In this document: piece by piece, positions 16,847 to 26,813 of the stretch
Position numbering within the stretch: position 1 is the first letter of the stretch
Layout of the letters: every line of letters starts with the position of its first letter
From: Rhizobium sp. AQ_MP
GTDB taxonomy: Bacteria; Pseudomonadota; Alphaproteobacteria; Rhizobiales; Rhizobiaceae
Reading direction: 5' to 3'
DNA: 64,000 bases
NCBI RefSeq assembly: GCF_014237835.1
Contig: NZ_JACJVI010000007.1
Coordinates: 62,001 to 126,000 of the forward strand
The notes under the pieces: generated by a model
What the model was told of the DNA's origin: nothing
What the model saw: the letters and a program-made list of their open reading frames with translations, nothing else
Databases searched by the model: none
Position numbers and translations under genes: made by a program

Positions 16847-19762
16847 TCAGAAGAAGCCACGCTTCTGCCACCAGCCGCCCTTCTTGGGCTTGGCTGCATC
16901 GGCGCCATCCTCGGACGTCTTGACCGAGGTCACGACCGGCTCGGACGACGCGACATTGGATTCGCGGTTGGCCCGAACGGGCTTGGCTTCTTCGACGACC
17001 GGGGCAGGGGCCGGATCAGGAGCACGAGCAGCCGATTCAGCGGCAGGCTCTTCCTTGACCGTTTCCGCAACCGTCTCGACCGGAGCGGCGGCTGCCGGTG
17101 CTGCGTCTGCTGCGACATCAGGCTCGGCGCTCGCCTTGGCCTTGCGGGTGCGGCGCGGCTTCGGCTTGTCGGCGACGACAGCCTCTTCGGCCACGTCCTC
17201 GGCCACCGGTGCGACAGCTTCGACGGCTACGGCGTCATCCGCTGCATCCTCGGCCTCATCGCCGTCATCGTCACCGGTCGCTTCGCCGGAAGACTCGACC
17301 GAGCCTTCTTCGCCCGGACGGTTGCGACGGCCGCCACGCTTGCCACGGCGGCGACGCTTGCGCTTCTGGCCTTCGTCACCATTGGCATCGGTGCCATTCT
17401 CGCTGGCACGGCTTTCATCTGCGCCTTCGGCAGTATCGTCCTCGCCCTCGTCGCCATCCTCGTCATCGGCATCCATGCCGTTGTCGCCGGACTGCATATC
17501 CGCCTGCGGGCCATTGCCGTTCTGGCCGTTCTTGCCACGGCGGCGACGGCGACGCTTGCGCTTGCGGTTGCCCTGCTCGTCGCCTTCGGCGCGCGCCTGC
17601 TGCGGCGCGCTCTCGGCCTTGGCGGCGACGACGACGGTTTCTTCCTCGTCCTCCTCTTCCGGCTCCGGAACGTAATCGTCCTCTTCCTCGATTTCCGGCA
17701 GGAGCGACATCAGGCTCTCGATCTTCACCGGATTGGCAACGGCTTCGCCGCGCTCGATGGTGAAGTGCTGCGAGCCACCATGCTGCGCCGGCATGCCCCC
17801 GTCGATGACGATCGAAACCCCGAAGCGGCCTTCGTAGTCGACGATCGTGTCACGCTTCTGGTTGAGCAGGTAGAGCGCCGTTTCGGGCGTCGTGTGCACG
17901 ACGATGTCATGCGTGGTGCTCTTCAGCAGGAATTCCTCAATGCCGCGCAGGACGTGCAGGGCAACGGAAGACTGCGAGCGGATGAGGCCGGTGCCAGCGC
18001 AATGCGGGCAGACCTGCGTGGTCGATTCCAGCACCGAGGCGCGGATACGCTGGCGCGACATTTCCAGAAGGCCGAAATGCGAGATGCGGCCGACCTGGAT
18101 GCGGGCGCGGTCGTTCTTCAGGCAATCCTTGAGCTTCTTCTCGACAGCGCGGTTGTTGCGCTTTTCTTCCATGTCGATGAAGTCGATGACGATCAGGCCG
18201 GCCAGGTCGCGCAGGCGAAGCTGGCGAGCCACTTCTTCGGCCGCTTCCAGGTTTGTCTGGAGCGCCGTGTCCTCGATCGAGTATTCGCGGGTCGAGCGAC
18301 CGGAGTTGACGTCGATCGAAACCAGCGCTTCGGTCTGGTTGATGATGATGTAGCCACCCGACTTCAGCGTCACCTGCGGCTGCAGCATCTTGTCGAGCTG
18401 GGCTTCGATGCCCGAGCGCGCAAAGATCGGATGCAGGTCGCGATAGGGCTGAACCACCTTGGCATGGCTCGGCATCAGCATCTTCATGAAGTCTTTCGCT
18501 TCACGATAGCCTTCTTCGCCGGAGACGATGATCTCGGAAATGTCCTTGTTGTAGAGGTCGCGGATCGAACGCTTGATCAGCGATCCCTCTTCATAGACCA
18601 GGCACGGTGCAGTCGAGGCGAGCGTCAGCGTGCGAACGTTCTCCCACAGACGCATCAGATATTCGAAGTCGCGCTTGATCTCGACCTTGGTGCGGTTGGC
18701 ACCGGCGGTACGCAGGATCACGCCCATGCCCTGCGGCACTTCGAGACCGCGGGCGATTTCCTTCAGCCGCTTGCGGTCGGCCGGATTGGTGATTTTGCGG
18801 GAAATGCCGCCGCCACGCGCCGTGTTCGGCATCAGGACCGAATAGCGACCGGCGAGCGAGAGATAGGTGGTCAGGGCCGCACCCTTGTTGCCGCGCTCCT
18901 CCTTGGCGACCTGGACCAGCAGGATTTGCCGGCGCTTGATCACTTCCTGGATGCGATATTGTTTGCGCGGCTTGCGCACAACCCGATCCGGAACCTCTTC
19001 CATGGCGTCTTCAGCGCCGACGGATTCGATCTCTTCCTTTTCCTCGATGTGATCGTCGTCGTCATCATCATCGTTGTCGTCATCGTCGCGACGACCGCGG
19101 CGACCGCCGGCTTCCTCGGAAATCTCGTCCATGTCGACCATGGCGGCAATCGTGCCGCCTTCGGCATCGTCGGAGCCTTCGCTGCCCTCTTCGGCAGGGG
19201 CCTCCTCGGCGGCGGCCTTCTTGGCGCGCGGCTTGCGAACCCGCTTCGGCTTGGCCTTGGCGGCGGGCTCTTCGGCAACGGCTTCGCTCTCGGCCTCGAC
19301 GGCTGCGGCAGCTGCCACATCGGCATCGGCTTCGGCTGCGAGTTCCGCAGCAACCTCATCGACGATGGCCGACGCAACGGAGGAGGTGGTGTTGATGCCG
19401 ATGTCGGGCTGGTCCTGCTGAGCCGGATCGTTGCTCAGGATCTCGTCGCCCTCGACGTCGTTTTCCTTGCGGTGCTCTTCGGCTTCCGCACGAAGCAGCG
19501 CCTGACGGTCGGCAAGCGGGATCTGGTAGTAGTCGGGGTGAATTTCGGCAAAGGCCAGGAAGCCGTGGCGGTTGCCGCCGTAATCGACGAAAGCGGCCTG
19601 CAGCGAGGGCTCGACCCTCGTTACCTTCGCCAGATAGATATTCCCTCGGATCTGCTTCTTGTGTTGGGATTCGAAGTCGAATTCTTCAATACGGTTACCG
19701 CGAACGACGACAACGCGCGTCTCTTCTTCGTGAGACGCGTCGATAAGCATTTTGTCTGCCAT
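16847..19762 (-). CDS. rne: ribonuclease E
   Basis: 971 residues. An S1 domain near the N-terminus (GNIYLAKVTRVEPSLQAAFV) is split by a long acidic, low-complexity insert (about residues 100-270) as is typical of alphaproteobacteria. The catalytic core follows with VSIDVNSGRSTRE and GLIVIDFIDM (metal-binding Asp residues) and the zinc-link CPHCAGTG. The C-terminal third is a disordered scaffold with Arg/Lys-rich blocks and acidic Ala-rich stretches, ending in GGWWQKRGFF. It initiates mRNA decay and rRNA/tRNA maturation and recruits degradosome partners. GAGGAG precedes the ATG. Confidence 0.96.
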   Translation of the reverse strand: MADKMLIDASHEEETRVVVVRGNRIEEFDFESQHKKQIRGNIYLAKVTRVEPSLQAAFVDYGGNRHGFLAFAEIHPDYYQIPLADRQALLRAEAEEHRKENDVEGDEILSNDPAQQDQPDIGINTTSSVASAIVDEVAAELAAEADADVAAAAAVEAESEAVAEEPAAKAKPKRVRKPRAKKAAAEEAPAEEGSEGSDDAEGGTIAAMVDMDEISEEAGGRRGRRDDDDNDDDDDDDHIEEKEEIESVGAEDAMEEVPDRVVRKPRKQYRIQEVIKRRQILLVQVAKEERGNKGAALTTYLSLAGRYSVLMPNTARGGGISRKITNPADRKRLKEIARGLEVPQGMGVILRTAGANRTKVEIKRDFEYLMRLWENVRTLTLASTAPCLVYEEGSLIKRSIRDLYNKDISEIIVSGEEGYREAKDFMKMLMPSHAKVVQPYRDLHPIFARSGIEAQLDKMLQPQVTLKSGGYIIINQTEALVSIDVNSGRSTREYSIEDTALQTNLEAAEEVARQLRLRDLAGLIVIDFIDMEEKRNNRAVEKKLKDCLKNDRARIQVGRISHFGLLEMSRQRIRASVLESTTQVCPHCAGTGLIRSQSSVALHVLRGIEEFLLKSTTHDIVVHTTPETALYLLNQKRDTIVDYEGRFGVSIVIDGGMPAQHGGSQHFTIERGEAVANPVKIESLMSLLPEIEEEDDYVPEPEEEDEEETVVVAAKAESAPQQARAEGDEQGNRKRKRRRRRRGKNGQNGNGPQADMQSGDNGMDADDEDGDEGEDDTAEGADESRASENGTDANGDEGQKRKRRRRGKRGGRRNRPGEEGSVESSGEATGDDDGDEAEDAADDAVAVEAVAPVAEDVAEEAVVADKPKPRRTRKAKASAEPDVAADAAPAAAAPVETVAETVKEEPAAESAARAPDPAPAPVVEEAKPVRANRESNVASSEPVVTSVKTSEDGADAAKPKKGGWWQKRGFF

Positions 19763-20440
19763 TTAAGCTGTGCTCCTCGGCGCCCTCGGTCGGTGGTCCA
19801 CCCGCGCGCTGAACTTCAAAGCGGCTGGAACCAAGCGGACTGTGCGCCGGATATAGATGTGGACGCACGGGGGACCGGGTTTGCAACATACGGACGGACT
19901 GCGGGGAGCTTTCTGATCCCGGTCCGTTCCTGGTCATGTCAACCTGTTGCAAATACATCAAAAACCGTACGTCAACGACAATGATATGGACCCCTCGGGA
20001 TCCGATGAATGCTCGTTACAGAGCCGTTGGTGGAGAGCCACCGATGATGTGCCGACCGTGTCGGCGTGTTGAACCAGTTTCAGGAAAAAACTGCGGTAGA
20101 CGGCAGATGAATGTCCGATTGAACAGGCGCCAATTCCAATGTCTGAGGTTGGCAGCCATGGCGGAAATTCTATCCCGTTTGCACTTTTATCCCTCGCCTG
20201 CCTTGTATGTTTTCTACGTCACAATAGCAAGAGCAAACGGATTTATGCCATAATGGCAGTCAATTAGGGGAGATGCTTCATTCCGTGTGATTCCGATGGT
20301 CAAAGCGGTTGGGAACCGCAATTTTGACGCTCAACGGCTCCCGGTGATGTGGCATGCGGCGGATAGACGAACAAAATGGCGCGATGTGCGACCTGTGATT
20401 TGTGTCACAGATATGTCCGCCGCCATGACGGGGGCAGGAT
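19763..20440. other. intergenic region between rne and the amidase gene
   Basis: 678 bases between divergent genes with no frame I can support. On the minus strand a consensus TTGACA (complement of 19937-19942) lies 175 bases before rne, but I see no convincing -10 box. The rest probably holds the rne leader, which is autoregulatory in other bacteria, and the promoter of the amidase gene. Confidence 0.5.
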
Positions 20441-21700
20441 TTGACAAGAGTTTTGGCGCTGGCGGCGGGCCGAAAACCTGCGTTCTGGACCCGAATCGCA
20501 TTCGCAGCGCTCGTTGTGTTTCTGGGGACGATTTTTGCGAACGGGGCCCTTGCGGTCTCTGCCGAGGCACCGGTTGACCGGCTGGTTGCCTATTCCGCGC
20601 GCATTGCCGGTGACGACGCCCGTACCCGGATCGTTCTGGACTTCGACCGCCCTCCGACGATCGAGACCCGCTACATCGCCAATCCGGACCGCATCATCGT
20701 CGATCTTCCGGCAACCGCGTTCGCGTTCGCAGAGGACGATCTGAAGGCGATGGGGCTCTTCAGCGACATCCGTTACGGCTCGATGGATGCGACCTCTGCG
20801 CGCCTTGTGCTGACGGCGGCTCGCCCCGCCCGGCTTGCCATCGCGAAAGTCATGCCCAACGAGGCCGATGGCGGCTACCGATTGGTGCTGGATGCCGAAC
20901 TCGTGCCGGAGCAGGATTTTGCCGCCCTGGTTTCGCGGCAAGCCTGGAGTGAGCCGCAACAAGCGTCCGCAGGCACCAGTCCTGTGGCAGCGGCCACGAC
21001 CGAGGAATTCGTCATTGCGATCGATGCAGGCCATGGCGGCATCGATGCCGGTGCGACCGGTGTTGCAACGAAGACGCCAGAAAAAGACATAACGCTCGCT
21101 TTCTCCAAGGCACTTTATGAAAAGTTGAAAGGCCAGACCGGGATACGGGCGGTCATGACACGCGATGCAGACAAGTTCCTGTCGCTGTCCGAACGTGTGC
21201 TGATAGCCCGGCAGAAGGGAGCCGATCTGTTGATCTCGCTCCATGCCGACACTCTGCGGCAGGCCGATATCCGGGGCGCAACCGTCTACACGATTTCAGA
21301 CAAGGCGTCCGACCACATGGCGGCCCAGCTTGCCGAGCGCGAGAACTTTTCCGACACGATCGGCGGCGTCGAGCTGCCCAAGGAGACGGAACCGGAAGTC
21401 GGCGACATCCTGCTCGATCTCACCCGTCGGGAGACGCAGGCCTTCTCGATTGCCATGGCCGAGGCTGTTGTCGGTTCCTTCGAGGGGCAGATCTCGCTCA
21501 TCAACAATCCCCACCGTCACGCCGGCTTCCGGGTGCTGCAGGCCCCCGATGTTCCCTCGATCCTGCTCGAACTGGGTTTCCTGTCGAACAAGGAAGACGA
21601 GAAGCTGTTGCTCGATCCCGCCTGGCGGGGGAGGGTGGCTGATCTTCTGGTCGAGGCGATCAAGCGTTACCGCGAGCCGCTTATGGCCAATGGCGGTTAG
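20441..21700 (+). CDS. amiC: periplasmic N-acetylmuramoyl-L-alanine amidase (AMIN + Amidase_3)
   Basis: 419 residues. A signal peptide (to about NGALAVSAEA) is followed by an AMIN domain (about 45-150), which targets septal peptidoglycan, and an Amidase_3 catalytic domain (about 190-410). The zinc ligands are visible in IDAGHGGIDAGA, EKDITL and SLHAD, and the catalytic Glu in LLELGFLSN. It splits daughter-cell peptidoglycan during division. The start is a TTG at 20441 after GGGGGCAGGA; the exact start is uncertain, but the signal peptide fits. Penicillin-binding protein 1A follows. Confidence 0.92.
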   Translation: MTRVLALAAGRKPAFWTRIAFAALVVFLGTIFANGALAVSAEAPVDRLVAYSARIAGDDARTRIVLDFDRPPTIETRYIANPDRIIVDLPATAFAFAEDDLKAMGLFSDIRYGSMDATSARLVLTAARPARLAIAKVMPNEADGGYRLVLDAELVPEQDFAALVSRQAWSEPQQASAGTSPVAAATTEEFVIAIDAGHGGIDAGATGVATKTPEKDITLAFSKALYEKLKGQTGIRAVMTRDADKFLSLSERVLIARQKGADLLISLHADTLRQADIRGATVYTISDKASDHMAAQLAERENFSDTIGGVELPKETEPEVGDILLDLTRRETQAFSIAMAEAVVGSFEGQISLINNPHRHAGFRVLQAPDVPSILLELGFLSNKEDEKLLLDPAWRGRVADLLVEAIKRYREPLMANGG

Positions 21701-21940
21701 GCCGAGCCGGGCAAGGGAACCTGTGGTCGGCTGAGATTCTGCCGCTAACGGCCCTATTTTCCTCACATTGTCTCCGTTACTCCGGTGTAGATTACGATAG
21801 GAAGCGCGAAGTCGAATCGCGCTGCCTGACACGTGAAGTCCGCATGTCTTGCCATCCACCGCATGACGTGCAAAACGCCACGGGGTATGCGAAGCTTGAG
21901 TACAGCGCGCGGAACCCGAAGCAGAGCCGGTAGCGGAAAC

Positions 21941-24394
21941 ATGATCAGACTGATTGGATATCTCTTCGGATTGGCATCCGTGCTGGCGCTCGGCGTCGCT
22001 GCGGCTGTCGCCATCTATCTGAACGGGGTAACCAAGGACCTTCCGGACTATGAGGTTCTGGCGAGCTATTCGCCACCGGTGACGACTCGCATCCATGCCG
22101 GCAACGGCGCACTGGTCGCCGAATATGCGCGCGAGCGACGCCTTTTCCTCCCCATTCAGGCCATCCCGGACCGGGTAAAGGCCGCCTTCCTGTCGGCTGA
22201 AGACAAGAACTTTTACAATCATCCCGGCGTGGACATTTACGGCCTTGGCCGCGCGATCCTGGTCAACCTGCAGAATTTCGGCTCCGGACGGCGTCCGGTC
22301 GGCGCGTCGACGATCACCCAGCAGGTGGCCAAGAACTTCCTTCTTTCGTCCGACCAGACGATCGACCGCAAGATCAAGGAAGCGATCCTGTCGTTCCGCA
22401 TCGAGCAGGCCTATTCGAAGGACAAGATCCTCGAACTCTATCTCAACGAGATCTTCTTCGGCTTGAACGCCTATGGCATTGCCGGTGCTGCTTTGACCTA
22501 TTTCGACAAGTCGGTCACTGAACTCACAATTGCCGAAACCGCCTATCTGGCAGCGCTTCCCAAGGGGCCGAACAACTATCATCCGTTCCGCCGGACCGAA
22601 GCAGCGCTCGAGCGCCGCAACTGGGTCATCGACCGCATGGTCGAGAACGGCTTCGTGGCCAAGGAAGAAGGGGAAGAGGCCAAGCAGCAGCCGCTCGGCG
22701 TCAATCTGCGCCGCTCCGGTTCCTCGCTGTTTGCCTCCGACTATTTCGCCGAGGAAGTCCGTCGCCAGATCATCGAGAAGTATGGCGACAAGGCACTTTA
22801 TGAAGGCGGTCTTTCGGTGCGGACCTCGCTGGATCCGCAGATGCAGATCGCGGCCCGCAAGGCGCTGCAGTCGGCTCTCCTGACCTACGATCAGCGTCGC
22901 GGCTTCCGCGGCCCGATCAAGCAGATCTCGGTAGAGGGCGACTGGGGTGTGCCGCTTGCCGAAATCCCGGCTTTGAGTGACGTGCCGGAATGGAAGATTG
23001 CCGTTGTCCTCGACGTTGCTTCCGATGGTGTCGATATCGGCCTGCAGCCCGCGAAGGAGGCTGGCGGCAAGGTCGTCGCCGAGCGCGTGCGCGGGCGCAT
23101 CGCGCCCGACAAGATGGAATGGGCCTTCCGCTCTGCCACCGGCGATCGCAAGTCGACCAAGTCGCCGGTCGGCGTCCTCAATCCCGGCGACGTCGTCTAT
23201 GTCGAGGCCCTGGACGAAGGGGCGAGCGCCTATCGTCTGCGGCAGTTGCCGAAGGTACAGGGCGGTCTCGTCGCCATGGACCCGCATACCGGCCGTGTTC
23301 TGGCGCTGGCCGGCGGTTTCTCCTACGCCCAGTCCGAATTCAACCGTGCGACCCAGGCCATGCGCCAGCCGGGTTCGTCCTTCAAGCCCTTTGTCTACGC
23401 TGCGGCCCTCGATACCGGCTATACACCGGCCTCGGTCATCATGGATGCGCCGGTCGAATTCGTCTCCGGTGGCCAGGTCTGGCGTCCGCAGAACTATGGC
23501 GGCGGCTCGGCCGGACCCCAGACCCTGCGTCTCGGTATCGAGAAGTCGCGTAACCTGATGACGGTTCGCCTCGCCAACGACATGGGCATGAACCTGGTTG
23601 CCGAATATGCCGAACGTTTCGGCGTCTACGACAAGATGAACCCAGTGCTGGCTATGTCGCTCGGTTCGGGTGAAACCACGGTCATGCGCATGGTGTCCGC
23701 CTATGCCGTCTTTGCCAACGGCGGCAAGCAGATCAAGCCGACCCTGATCGACCGTATCCAGGACCGCCACGGCAAGACGATTTTCCGCCACGAGGACCGC
23801 ATCTGTGAAGCCTGCAACGCAGAGCGCTTCAATGGCCAGGAAGAGCCGGTCGTCGTCGACAATCGCCAACAGGTCCTCGATCCGATGACCGCCTACCAGA
23901 TCACCTCGATGATGGAAGGCGTGGTTACCCGCGGGACCGCTGCCGGCAAGATCAAGCTCGATCGCCCGGTGGCTGGCAAGACCGGGACCTCCAACGATGA
24001 ACGGGATGCCTGGTTCGTCGGCTATACGCCCGACCTCGTCGCCGGCGTCTATATCGGCTTCGACCAACCGGCACCCATGGGCCGCGGTTCGACCGGTGGT
24101 TCGCTCGCCGCCCCTGTCTTCAATGACTTCATGCAGGCGGCGACCGCCAACACCCCGCCCGGCCAGTTCTTCGTGCCGGCCGGCATGAGCTTCATCGCTG
24201 TCAACCGCACGACGGGCATGTTTGCCCTGGAAGGCGAACCCGACACGATCATCGAGGCCTTCAAGCCCGGTACCGGCCCGGCCGATTCATTGTCGATTAT
24301 CGGCATGGACGGCTATGCCGCACCGGAGGAAATCCTGCGCGACTCGCCGCAGGCCAATCAGGCGGTCACCTCCGGTTCCGGCGGCCTGTTCTGA
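21941..24394 (+). CDS. mrcA: penicillin-binding protein 1A (bifunctional)
   Basis: 817 residues. An N-terminal membrane anchor is followed by a glycosyltransferase-51 domain with catalytic EDKNFYNHPGVD and GASTITQQVAKNF, an OB-like insert, and a transpeptidase domain with SxxK (GSSFKPF), SxN (KSRNLM) and KTGT (AGKTGTSND). All catalytic motifs are intact. It polymerises and cross-links peptidoglycan at the inner membrane. The ATG at 21941 is chosen because it directly precedes the membrane helix. Confidence 0.96.
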   Translation: MIRLIGYLFGLASVLALGVAAAVAIYLNGVTKDLPDYEVLASYSPPVTTRIHAGNGALVAEYARERRLFLPIQAIPDRVKAAFLSAEDKNFYNHPGVDIYGLGRAILVNLQNFGSGRRPVGASTITQQVAKNFLLSSDQTIDRKIKEAILSFRIEQAYSKDKILELYLNEIFFGLNAYGIAGAALTYFDKSVTELTIAETAYLAALPKGPNNYHPFRRTEAALERRNWVIDRMVENGFVAKEEGEEAKQQPLGVNLRRSGSSLFASDYFAEEVRRQIIEKYGDKALYEGGLSVRTSLDPQMQIAARKALQSALLTYDQRRGFRGPIKQISVEGDWGVPLAEIPALSDVPEWKIAVVLDVASDGVDIGLQPAKEAGGKVVAERVRGRIAPDKMEWAFRSATGDRKSTKSPVGVLNPGDVVYVEALDEGASAYRLRQLPKVQGGLVAMDPHTGRVLALAGGFSYAQSEFNRATQAMRQPGSSFKPFVYAAALDTGYTPASVIMDAPVEFVSGGQVWRPQNYGGGSAGPQTLRLGIEKSRNLMTVRLANDMGMNLVAEYAERFGVYDKMNPVLAMSLGSGETTVMRMVSAYAVFANGGKQIKPTLIDRIQDRHGKTIFRHEDRICEACNAERFNGQEEPVVVDNRQQVLDPMTAYQITSMMEGVVTRGTAAGKIKLDRPVAGKTGTSNDERDAWFVGYTPDLVAGVYIGFDQPAPMGRGSTGGSLAAPVFNDFMQAATANTPPGQFFVPAGMSFIAVNRTTGMFALEGEPDTIIEAFKPGTGPADSLSIIGMDGYAAPEEILRDSPQANQAVTSGSGGLF

Positions 24395-24415
24395 TCCATC
24401 CCGCGCTTCCTGGCA

Positions 24416-24440
24416 CCCGGCTCTTTACATCAGAGCCGGG
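24416..24440. terminator. hairpin after the penicillin-binding protein gene
   Basis: A 9-base perfect stem CCCGGCTCT / AGAGCCGGG with a 7-base loop, 22 bases after the stop codon. No T-run follows on the plus strand, so it may stabilise the mRNA end or act as a weak terminator before prfB. Confidence 0.4.
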
Positions 24441-24496
24441 CGCAACTATGCGAGAGGCCAGATTTTCACCAGTTTCAGAGGTTGAGAACGCAACGC

Positions 24497-25625
24497 ATGC
24501 GCAATGAAATCGAGAATGTCGTCGACGAAATCAAGCAGGCCATAAGCCTGCTGAGGAGGCATCTTTGACTGGGACCAGGCGATAAGACGACTGGACTGGT
24601 TGAACAACAAGGCAGAGGATCCGAACCTCTGGAACGATGCCCAGGAAGCCCAGAAGCTGATGCGCGAGCGCCAGCAGCTGGATGACAGCATCAATGGCGT
24701 GAAGCGCCTCGAACAGCAGATGAACGACAACATCGAGCTGATCGAGATGGGCGAGGAAGAGGGCGACGAATCCGTCGTCAAGGACGCCGAGGACCAGCTG
24801 AAGGCCCTGAAGACCGAAGCGGCCCGCCGCCAGGTCGAGGCGATGCTGTCGGGCGAAGCCGATGGCAACGACACCTATGTCGAAGTCCATTCCGGTGCCG
24901 GTGGCACCGAGAGCCAGGACTGGGCCAACATGCTTCTGCGCATGTACACCCGCTGGGCCGAACGTTCCGGCTTCAAGGTCGAGGTGCTGGAAGTCCATGA
25001 CGGCGAAGAAGCAGGCATCAAGTCCGCGACCATCCTGGTCAAGGGTCACAATGCCTATGGCTGGATGAAGACCGAATCGGGCGTGCATCGCCTGGTGCGC
25101 ATCTCGCCCTACGATTCGAACGCCCGTCGCCACACCTCCTTCTCGTCGATATGGGTCTATCCGGTGGTCGACGACTCGATCAACATCGAGATCAACGAAA
25201 GCGACTGCCGCATCGACACCTACCGCTCCTCGGGCGCGGGCGGGCAGCACGTCAACACGACCGACTCGGCCGTTCGCATCACCCACATCCCGACCGGCAT
25301 CGTGGTTGCCTGCCAGCAGGAACGCTCGCAGCACAAGAACCGCGCCAAGGCCTGGGACATGCTGCGCGCGCGTCTCTACGAAGCCGAATTGAAGAAGCGG
25401 GAAGAAGCCGCCAACGCCGAAGCCGCCTCGAAGACGGATATCGGCTGGGGCCACCAGATCCGCTCCTACGTGCTGCAGCCCTACCAGCTGGTCAAGGACC
25501 TGCGCACCGGCGTCGAAAGCACCGATCCGGATAGCGTCTTGAACGGCGAACTGAACGAGTTCATGGAAGCGGCTCTCGCCCACCGCATCAGCGGCAAGGC
25601 CTCGGAAGTCTCGGATATCGATTGA
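24497..25625 (+). CDS. prfB: peptide chain release factor 2, expressed by programmed +1 frameshift
   Basis: A first frame from ATG 24497 reads 23 codons to an in-frame TGA at 24566-24568. The slip site CTT TGA C is preceded by an internal Shine-Dalgarno AGGAGG (24554-24559) three bases upstream. A +1 shift continues as [18 protein letters not shown] into the main frame, giving about 375 residues. The GGQ peptidyl-hydrolysis motif ([11 protein letters not shown]) and the stop-codon-reading [13 protein letters not shown] loop are present. RF2 ends translation at UGA and UAA. Low RF2 favours the shift, so the gene autoregulates. Confidence 0.97.
24551..24570 (+). promoter_or_regulatory. prfB programmed frameshift signal
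   Basis: AGGAGG at 24554-24559, spacer CAT, then CTTTGAC at 24563-24569. This is the arrangement known from E. coli prfB (stimulatory Shine-Dalgarno, CUU slip codon, UGA, C), so recoding is very likely rather than a mutation. Confidence 0.93.
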
Positions 25626-25655
25626 TAGGGCCGGGCTTTCGGCGAAATGAACACT

Positions 25656-25685
25656 AAGGCCGTCCGGTTTCCGGGCGGCCTTTTC
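25656..25685 (+). terminator. rho-independent terminator of prfB
   Basis: The stem AAGGCCGTCCGG pairs with CCGGGCGGCCTT around a TTT loop (one G-U pair) and is followed by TTT. It lies about 30 bases after the prfB stop. Confidence 0.85.
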
Positions 25686-25747
25686 CGTTTGATTTTTAGG
25701 CAGAATTTTCTCAGTCTGTCATCGACACACGGGATCGGAGCGGGGGC

Positions 25748-26758
25748 ATGTTGGCTGTTGGGTTTTCGTCGGGCCTGATCTCCGATCCCTTGCGCTCGAA
25801 CTGGGATGAAACGGATGCGCGCCCGATCTGGTGGAGTGCCTGGTATCCAGTGCCCAGGCAATCCGCAGGCCTTGGGGCCGGCATTTCGCCACCTGCCGGG
25901 ATCTTTGTGAGTGAACCGGTCTGCAACGTCAGCGCCGAGACTGGGGCGCGCCGACTGCCGGTGGTCGTCTTCTCCCACGGAACAGGCGGAGCGGTCGCAA
26001 GCATGTCATGGTTGGCGCATCGCTTGGCGAGGGCGGGGTATCTCACCATTGGGATCGATCACCATGGTAATACTGCCAGGGAGCCATATTGCGCGGAGGG
26101 CTTTCTGTGCTGGTGGGAAAGATCGCGTGATCTTTCGGTCGCGCTGGATTTCCACCTTTCAAAGGGACCGTTCAGCCGGATTGCGGACGGTGATAGGATC
26201 TATGCTGCCGGCTTCTCCTTGGGCGGATACACGGTCGTCTGCAGTTTGGGCGCGATTACCGAGTTAAGTCGTTTCCATAACTGGGCAAGAGACATGCCGT
26301 TTGGCAAGGGCCCGCGCGAATTCCCTGACCTAGTCAATCATATTGCCGCGCTTCTCGAGCGGAACCGGGCTTTCCGGCTGTCCTATGAGAGACAATCAGC
26401 GTCGTTCCGTGACGACCGTATTCGCGCTGGTTTTCTCTGCGCTCCAGCGCCCACGGTTCGTGCGTTTGAGGAGGAAAGCCTCCAAGTGATTCAGCGGTCT
26501 GTTGCCATCACGGTCGGTCAAGCAGATAGGGAGGCACCGGTAGAAGAATGTGCCGCATGGCTTGCCAAGAGGCTCCCCAATTCGGAACTGAAGCTGATTG
26601 GAGAGCAGGTCGGTCACTATGTTTTCCTTGATCAATGTACCGCGCTGGGTCAGTCCCTGGAGCCCGAGATCTGTGTCGATCCGCCTGGTATCGATCGAAG
26701 GCATCTTCATGATGAGGTCGCCGCACACGCTGTCGGTTTTTTCAACAACCAAGCGTGA
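25748..26758 (+). CDS. alpha/beta hydrolase, dienelactone-hydrolase or acetylhydrolase-like
   Basis: 336 residues. LPVVVFSHGTGG forms the oxyanion-hole region and AAGFSLGGYT the nucleophile elbow (G-F-S-L-G-G, catalytic Ser). A late GHYVFL supplies the likely catalytic His. No convincing signal peptide is seen. Similar proteins act as carboxylesterases or PAF-acetylhydrolase-like enzymes; the substrate is unknown. GGAGCGGGGGC precedes the ATG. Confidence 0.78.
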   Translation: MLAVGFSSGLISDPLRSNWDETDARPIWWSAWYPVPRQSAGLGAGISPPAGIFVSEPVCNVSAETGARRLPVVVFSHGTGGAVASMSWLAHRLARAGYLTIGIDHHGNTAREPYCAEGFLCWWERSRDLSVALDFHLSKGPFSRIADGDRIYAAGFSLGGYTVVCSLGAITELSRFHNWARDMPFGKGPREFPDLVNHIAALLERNRAFRLSYERQSASFRDDRIRAGFLCAPAPTVRAFEEESLQVIQRSVAITVGQADREAPVEECAAWLAKRLPNSELKLIGEQVGHYVFLDQCTALGQSLEPEICVDPPGIDRRHLHDEVAAHAVGFFNNQA

Positions 26759-26813
26759 GTCTATCGAAAACCGGTGGATGCCAGATATGGATTGGATGAT
26801 AGGAGCGGACGCC

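Noticed and set aside
24497..24568. prfB as a pseudogene because of an early TGA
   Set aside because: The TGA is embedded in a complete programmed frameshift signal and the frame continues perfectly after +1.
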